DNA from: Bacteroidales bacterium
GTDB taxonomy: Bacteria > Bacteroidota > Bacteroidia > Bacteroidales > UBA4417
Reading direction: 5' to 3'
Assembly: GCA_030654075.1 (NCBI GenBank)
Contig: JAURYB010000187.1
Location: forward strand, 1-51,636
DNA: 51,636 nt
In this document: piece by piece, positions 46,754-51,636 of the stretch
Layout of the letters: every line of letters starts with the position of its first letter
Position numbering within the stretch: position 1 is the stretch's first letter
Notes under the pieces: generated by a model
What the model was told of the DNA's origin: nothing
The model's input: only the letters and a program-made list of their open reading frames with translations
Databases searched by the model: none
Position numbers and translations under genes: made by a program

Positions 46754-47183
46754 AATCTTTCTATTTGTTTTTTTTATTTCGTTCTTTTCTCAATCATGTA
46801 ACGATAGGTATCGGAATGAAACTATCTCATTTCAGAATTATTTGAGCAACACTTTTAAGCAAAAGATACCTGAAGTTGAACATATCTATTTGTTGGTATC
46901 AAGATTCGGATGCCCAAATTGCATTGACCAAGCCCTAATAAAGATATCAGAAAAGACAGTTAATAAGCAAGAGATTGGAATCACAATTGTTACTTACGAC
47001 ACAACATTAGTTTCTAAAACTTTTATTAAAAGAGCAAAGATTTTGTTTGATAATAATGCTGAATATGAAACTATTTTGCCTATTGCAAATTTAGCTCTTA
47101 TAAAGACTGAAAGAGGTAAGATTTCCAAGATTAAAATTCTCAATTTAGACGAAATGGAGAAGATTATAGGAGAAGAATTCTAA
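46743..47183 (+). CDS. Predicted lipoprotein with thioredoxin-like CxxC
   Basis: 146 residues. Signal peptide FLFVFFISFFSQSC, lipidated Cys at about 19. The mature domain begins HIYLLVSRFGCPNCIDQALIKI, where CPNC after a beta-strand looks like a thioredoxin-fold active site; a cis-Pro-like TILPIANLALI segment follows at the right distance. It may be a periplasmic thiol or metal-handling protein acting with the propeller-like lipoprotein whose gene it overlaps. Family not named with certainty. Confidence 0.65.
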   Translation: MKNKIFLFVFFISFFSQSCNDRYRNETISFQNYLSNTFKQKIPEVEHIYLLVSRFGCPNCIDQALIKISEKTVNKQEIGITIVTYDTTLVSKTFIKRAKILFDNNAEYETILPIANLALIKTERGKISKIKILNLDEMEKIIGEEF

Positions 47184-47565
47184 TTCAGAAGCAAGAATTT
47201 CTTGGCAGTTACCTGTTAAGGAATTGCCATCTGTATTGTTAAAATTGTTTTTTTCCCCTTGCCGGAATCACATCGATTAAAAGTTGAATAAATAACTATT
47301 CTACCCAATTTTTAATTATATACAATAAATTTCTGCCACTTTTCTTTTGCAGGAATTTTTCAATTACATTCTATAAGGCGGGGGATTTATTATCCTGTTT
47401 ATTCGTTTATTCGTTTCGCACGCGTCAGAAAATAAGACTCGCGCGAACAGGGGGTTTAGAGCTTTTCTTCAAAGCCATGAAACAGAACCTACAGATAAAA
47501 ACATTTGTCGGCACAAGCGAATAGTTCAAGATCAAAGCACCGAAATTGATGATTTTTTAAAAATT
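47184..47565. other. Spacer and truncated 5' region of the lipase-like gene
   Basis: From 47377 onward the frame of the downstream gene fragment is open but contains no ATG and no signal-peptide-like sequence. The 16-bp inverted repeat lies inside this open stretch. Nothing else was recognised in 47184-47376. Confidence 0.5.
47419..47434 (+). repeat. 16-bp inverted repeat, right copy
   Basis: CACGCGTCAGAAAATA, inverted relative to 44234-44249. With two further bases (47435-47436, AG) it also shares GTCAGAAAATAAG with the complement of 51550-51562. It falls where the 5' part of the lipase-like gene loses its expected start. Confidence 0.75.
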
Positions 47566-47861
47566 GTGGAACCAAATATGTCTATGATCAGGCTTGTGGG
47601 TGACCCAATCATATTAGCTTGGGAAGATAAAGTGAAATTTAATGTTAATCCCTTGTTTAATTACAAGCATAGTTATAAAGTTGAATACAAAAGAGATACT
47701 AATAATTCAAGTGGAGCATGGCAACTATTCAAAGATATAAAGGGAACAAATCCTGGATATGGGAATATTAACATATCAACTTCGATTACACCCTTGGATG
47801 CAGGAACATATACTTTCAGAATTACCGATAATTATTATTTGAATCGTAGTGTATTACAGTA
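47566..47861 (+). pseudogene. 5' fragment of IS-disrupted lipase-like gene
   Basis: A fragment in which residues IRLVGDPIILAWEDKVKFNVNP, YKVEYKRDTNNSSGAWQLF and LDAGTYTFRITDNYY look like an Ig-like or fibronectin-like beta domain of a secreted protein. GTG at 47566 is the first start-like codon, but the frame is open upstream to 47377 with no signal peptide. At 47859 (CAG codon) the insertion element begins after TA; removing it joins CAG directly to TAT at 49151 in frame with the large downstream frame. Confidence 0.7.
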
Positions 47862-47975
47862 CTCCCCGTTCTTAGGACAGCTTTAAGTCAAAGTTAAGAT
47901 ATGTTCTGATTCTCGGACAAAACCGGAAATAACTTTTTGACCTCCTTAACAAGGTCAAAAAAAGTTATTCTGGTT

Positions 47976-48815
47976 TTAAGCCGCAATGTTGTAAATTTTA
48001 CTTGGTGATTCATAATTTAGTGATTGGTGGAGTCTTACGTTGTTATAAAACTCGAAGTATTCATTTAATCCTTTGTGCAATTCTATTCCATTCTCGTACA
48101 CATTCAGATAGATGTTCTCGTACTTAACACTTTTCCAAAGCCGCTCAATGAAAATATTGTCTAAAGCCCGACCTTTTCCATCCATCGAAATTCGTATTTC
48201 ATGAGATTTTAATGCCTCAATAAATACCTCACTGGTAAATTGGCTTCCCTGATCGGTGTTGAAAATTTCAGGTTTCCCATTCTTTTGTATGGCTGCATGC
48301 AATACTTCGGTACACCATTCTGCGGTCATACTGTTCGATACAGACCAGCCAACCACAAATCTGCTATGCAGGTCAATGATAGCTGCCAAGTACATAAATC
48401 CATGCCGCATCGGTATATATGTAATATCCATTGCCCAAACCTGATTCAATCTTTCAATCTTTAATCCTCTTAACAAATATGGATACTTGTAATCCGTTTT
48501 CTTTGAGATGGTAGTGCGTGGTTCCCGGAAAATAGTTCGCCAATGCATGAGTTTCATCAAACGCCTTACCCGTTTGCCATTCACATGAAAGCCATCAGCA
48601 TTGAGCATGGCAGTTAGTCGTAACACTCCATAAAACGGGGTCTTGAAGTATTGCTTATCTAAAATGCTCATGATGTCCAAATTCATTTCTGATTCTGGTA
48701 ACGCACTGTAATACAAACTACTTCGTTGAATAGTCAGCAAGTCACATTGCTCAACAATGCTTAATTTCGGGTAATTACTCTCAATCATATTTAATCTTTC
48801 AGCCCTGGATGTCAT
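47976..48815 (-). CDS. IS3-family transposase OrfB (DDE integrase)
   Basis: 279 residues. An HTH_21-like N-terminal part (YFKTPFYGVLRLTAMLNADGFHVNGKRVRRLMK) precedes the rve catalytic domain: Asp in VWAMDITYIPM, Asp in NTDQGSQFTS, Glu in IFIERLWKSVKYENIYL, followed by the family end FEFYNNVRLHQSLNYESPSKIY. The triad is complete and the frame is undamaged. Its ATG overlaps the orfA stop (ATGA), in the -1 frame. Confidence 0.93.
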   Translation of the reverse strand: MTSRAERLNMIESNYPKLSIVEQCDLLTIQRSSLYYSALPESEMNLDIMSILDKQYFKTPFYGVLRLTAMLNADGFHVNGKRVRRLMKLMHWRTIFREPRTTISKKTDYKYPYLLRGLKIERLNQVWAMDITYIPMRHGFMYLAAIIDLHSRFVVGWSVSNSMTAEWCTEVLHAAIQKNGKPEIFNTDQGSQFTSEVFIEALKSHEIRISMDGKGRALDNIFIERLWKSVKYENIYLNVYENGIELHKGLNEYFEFYNNVRLHQSLNYESPSKIYNIAA

Positions 48816-49090
48816 TGTAGCTTTTTTTTTAGAAAATCGTTCTGTACTTGAAGCTTCCCGATTTGAGCATACAGTTGTTGGACATCTATATCGTTTTCCT
48901 TGTCTTTTGGCTTATCGGATGAAAACAGCGCGGGAAAATTACTCATTGCCTGAGTTTTCCACAGCGAGATTTGAGTCGGTTGCAACTCGTACTTCTTTGC
49001 TAAACTTTCTAAGGTTTCCCTCTCTTTTAGAGCTTCCAGTACCACTTTGGCCTTAAACTCTTTACTGAATTTCCTTCTGGTTGTTGACAT
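48812..49090 (-). CDS. IS3-family transposase OrfA (HTH protein)
   Basis: 92 residues: N-terminal helix-turn-helix (RRKFSKEFKAKVVLEALKERETLESLAKKYELQPTQISLWKTQ) and a C-terminal leucine-zipper-like helix (VQQLYAQIGKLQVQNDFLKKKLQ). Just before its stop is a run of nine A followed by G, a typical -1 slippery site for making the OrfAB fusion transposase. Confidence 0.92.
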   Translation of the reverse strand: MSTTRRKFSKEFKAKVVLEALKERETLESLAKKYELQPTQISLWKTQAMSNFPALFSSDKPKDKENDIDVQQLYAQIGKLQVQNDFLKKKLQ

Positions 49091-49414
49091 GCTAGTAAAT
49101 TTTTAAAGTTAATACTTTATATCTTAACTAGCTGTCCGATTTTTGGGGAGTATTATATATCAACACCAGGTCTTGAAGTAAGCGGTTCTGTTGATCCGGA
49201 TATTAAGGTTGAATTTATATGGGATAAATATAATTCACCAGAAAATGGAATATTACCAATTGGGACAGCAGCTGATGGGGTTGCACGATTTTATGTAGTA
49301 GTATCAAATATCAACCCTTTAAGTAGTGGAATTCAAAAAGTCAAAGTTACTTTATCTGATCCTGAAGATACTGTATTAATATCAACACAATTCCTTGGGA
49401 AAGTCCAGTATTGC

Positions 49415-51517
49415 TTGAAACAAAATAATAATAGTTTCACTGATGAAGCAAATAACGCAAATTCAATAATAGCAGAAAATACTACTTCTAATATTAACGG
49501 CAAATATTGGTTTTGGTATGTTGCTCCCGATGATTTTTCGAGAAATGAAGGGGATTGGGGAAAAGGGGATAGAGTAATAACCGCAACTTTTGAAATTACA
49601 CTACTAAATGGGAATCCAATTACAAAACGTAAACACATTTTTATTACCAGACCTCCATTAATGCTTGTACATGGATTAATTGGTAAACCAAGTACATGGG
49701 ATAAGTTTCCAAAAGATGATAAGGGAAATTTATTCATAGATGACTCCAGATTTAAAATAAAACCTGTAGCCGTAAAGATGGATCCAACTTCTCATTTCAG
49801 CGTTAATTCGTCACAATTACTTGCCGGCAATGATTGTAATAATAGCTTTATCTCAATAATTAGCGAAATGAGAAAAACCGGATATGCTTGTAATCAGGTA
49901 GATTATGTCTGTCATAGTATGGGCGGTTCAATACTAAGATATGCAGTTGATAGTATAAATAAGGAAAATAAGAGTGTGTTTTTTACAGAGAAAAATTATG
50001 GTCATGGATATGTAAATAAATTGATTACTTTAGATACGCCACATAATGGTTCATCCTTTGCAAATTTACTTTGTGATCTATTGACAGATGATATATCAGG
50101 TTCAACTGCTACTATTGTTAGCCTATTGGGAATAGAAGACTTATATGATTTCAATTTTTCAAAAAACACAGTTACAGTTGCAGAAGCAGTAGCTGATTTA
50201 AGGTACAAAAATGGCATTAAGTTCAATGAAACTAAAATATATTCTCACTTAATAGGTTGTGGAACTTCATGCCTTGATTACAAATTTAGGGCAAATTTAA
50301 TACTTTGGACATTAGCATCAATGATTCCACAATTTGATAGTGATGACAAATGCAATTCTATGGATAATTATTTTGCAAAAAATAGTTATGAATCAGATTT
50401 TATGGAAGCTAACGATCTAATTGTATCTTTAAAAAGTCAGTTTTCAAGTAATAACATTGATTTTTTACCGGATAACTGTACAAAATTAACCGGAATCATG
50501 CATACCTCTATTTTTGGTAGTTCTCCAACTGAAGATAATATAGTGGGGGAAAAAGTTAACTTATTATTGAACACAGATGTAAACAGCAATTTATTTGCGT
50601 ATATTCCTTCAACAAAAATAGCATCTTCAGAATCACCTGAAAAAATTGTTAGACAACGTTTTAAATTTTTAAATGACAAAATTAAAATAATTTATCCATT
50701 ACCTGATGCAACGTATAATACAGGAGATACAATCACACTCAAGTTGCAAGTTGATACTGTCGGATTAAAGAGTTTTGTGCTGCATTTTCAGGATCAGTTC
50801 TTCTTTGAAGTACCCGTTTCTCCCATTGTTGAATATAGACTTATCGTAAGTCCTGAATATACTGAAAAACAAAACATCGGTGCTTTAGGTAATTATTTCA
50901 TTTCGGATATAGCATCAATTTCTTCAGCAAGCATTGATTTGATGGTGAAACAGGTTGGCTCTTTACTGGATTTTAATGTGATACCTGAGGTAATTATAAT
51001 TGAAAAAGGAAAAAATAAATTACCGGTTTATGAGGCTGTATTTCCAAATGCAATTGCACAATTGGGACAAACGGATTCAATATCAGTTATAGTGAAAGAC
51101 CCCAATATTGTAAGTTACGATATTCCAACTAATCGATTTATAGGAGTAGAAAAGGGAACTACAAGTGCTTTAGTATCATACAGAGGTAAATCAAAAACCG
51201 TCTTTTTCGAAATTATTCAATATGAAGAACCACCGGTTGATCCAATTACTGGTATAGATGCAAACAATATAGATAACAGAAACCAATTTGATGTGAAGGT
51301 TTATCCAAATCCAACTAAAGGCATATTTACCATTGCTACAAAAGAAAAAGAATATGAACTCGCAATAATTAATATTTTTGGAGAAAAAATTATTTTTCAA
51401 AAAATCCAAAATGAAAAAACGGAAATTGATTTGAGCAATCAGCCGAATGGAATTTATTTATTGCATTTCACTTCTAAAAGCGTAAGTGTAGCAAAAAAAA
51501 TAATTATTAGGAAATAG
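49415..51517 (+). CDS. 3' part of disrupted lipase-like T9SS-secreted protein
   Basis: The frame is open from the IS end at 49151; 49415 is merely an internal TTG, so this is the remnant of a larger gene. An Ig-like domain leads to an alpha/beta-hydrolase resembling PGAP1-type lipases: oxyanion-region strand PPLMLVHGLIG, nucleophile motif VCHSMGGSILRYAVD (Cys at the first position of GxSxG), LITLDTPHNGS, and a possible catalytic His in GIMHTSIFG. Further beta domains follow, ending in a type A T9SS sorting domain (VYPNPTKGIFTI ... LSNQPNGIYLLHF ... KKIIIRK). Without a start and signal peptide it is probably not exported. The 5' fragment is at 47566-47861. Confidence 0.75.
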   Translation: MKQNNNSFTDEANNANSIIAENTTSNINGKYWFWYVAPDDFSRNEGDWGKGDRVITATFEITLLNGNPITKRKHIFITRPPLMLVHGLIGKPSTWDKFPKDDKGNLFIDDSRFKIKPVAVKMDPTSHFSVNSSQLLAGNDCNNSFISIISEMRKTGYACNQVDYVCHSMGGSILRYAVDSINKENKSVFFTEKNYGHGYVNKLITLDTPHNGSSFANLLCDLLTDDISGSTATIVSLLGIEDLYDFNFSKNTVTVAEAVADLRYKNGIKFNETKIYSHLIGCGTSCLDYKFRANLILWTLASMIPQFDSDDKCNSMDNYFAKNSYESDFMEANDLIVSLKSQFSSNNIDFLPDNCTKLTGIMHTSIFGSSPTEDNIVGEKVNLLLNTDVNSNLFAYIPSTKIASSESPEKIVRQRFKFLNDKIKIIYPLPDATYNTGDTITLKLQVDTVGLKSFVLHFQDQFFFEVPVSPIVEYRLIVSPEYTEKQNIGALGNYFISDIASISSASIDLMVKQVGSLLDFNVIPEVIIIEKGKNKLPVYEAVFPNAIAQLGQTDSISVIVKDPNIVSYDIPTNRFIGVEKGTTSALVSYRGKSKTVFFEIIQYEEPPVDPITGIDANNIDNRNQFDVKVYPNPTKGIFTIATKEKEYELAIINIFGEKIIFQKIQNEKTEIDLSNQPNGIYLLHFTSKSVSVAKKIIIRK

Positions 51518-51549
51518 AAGACAGCTTAGTTTACACTGTTTGCACATGC

Positions 51550-51562
51550 CTTATTTTCTGAC
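51550..51562 (-). repeat. Recurring 13-mer, fourth copy
   Basis: The complement reads GTCAGAAAATAAG, identical to 47424-47436 and opposite in orientation, 33 bp after the stop of the lipase-like gene. The remaining bases to the window end show no gene. Confidence 0.6.
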
Positions 51563-51636
51563 AAGTAACGGTACAATTTCCATCATTAACTGTTTTGTTT
51601 TCATTTACAAACTTTTACAATTAACACAAATCCCCG

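Larger units (their letters stand above)
47862..49150 (-). mobile_element. IS3-family insertion sequence, complete
   Basis: About 1.29 kb. Terminal inverted repeats: left CTCCCC-7nt-GGACAGCT at 47862-47882, right the complement of AGCTGTCC-7nt-GGGGAG at 49130-49150 (15 of 21 positions match, the middle seven differ). The element holds overlapping orfA and orfB on the minus strand with a frameshift site. Flanking TA (47860-47861 and 49151-49152) may be a target duplication; IS3 elements usually make 3-5 bp, so the exact ends are uncertain by a few bases. Confidence 0.85.

Overview
The window comes from a Bacteroidota chromosome, probably class Bacteroidia. Four signals support this. Several promoters fit the phylum's -33/-7 consensus (TTG, about 19 nt, TAnnTTTG). 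Shine-Dalgarno sites are almost absent. A protein carries a type IX secretion (T9SS) C-terminal sorting domain. The str, S10, spc and alpha ribosomal clusters are fused, with no tuf or adk inside. Most of the window is moderate-GC core genome; the right-hand 7 kb (from about 44.2 kb) is clearly more AT-rich and looks accessory.

Layout. 1-6 kb, minus strand: a AAA+ ATPase cut by the window edge, a PcrA/UvrD helicase with a TTG start, a 52/104-bp tandem repeat, and a CvfB-like S1 protein. 6-9 kb, plus strand: a LiaF-like membrane protein with a LytS-type kinase and a LytTR response regulator, probably one envelope-sensing operon. 8.8-9.7 kb: a REP-associated tyrosine transposase (RAYT) flanked by five REP-like palindromes. 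9.7-10.5 kb: a TylF-family methyltransferase. 10.6-10.9 kb: a candidate structured RNA with its own promoter, a predicted pseudoknot and an intrinsic terminator. 11.0-29.2 kb: rpsL-rpsG-fusA followed without a break by rpsJ to rplQ, including secY, map, infA, rpmJ and rpoA, closed by a 10-bp-stem hairpin. 29.5-31.5 kb: enolase and a CYTH protein. 31.5-44.1 kb: a dipeptidyl peptidase IV, tRNA-Val(GAC), a polyferredoxin-like membrane protein with a repeated C-terminal domain, an EEP nuclease, a DUF192 protein, ComEC, and a minus-strand group DUF502 - surE - small membrane protein - lpxB.

44.2-51.6 kb is accessory: a toxin-like remnant, three lipoprotein genes (one with a CxxC thioredoxin-like motif), and a secreted lipase-like gene that lacks a signal peptide and is split by an intact IS3-family element. 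A 12-bp motif recurs four times here and two copies extend to a 16-bp inverted pair, suggesting assembly by rearrangement.

Across the window, intergenic spacers repeatedly carry short-period, slowly drifting simple repeats, two of them folded into long inverted pairs. Together with the RAYT/REP locus and the RNA upstream of rpsL, these non-coding structures are the most interesting content. All family assignments are from reading the sequence, without database searches.
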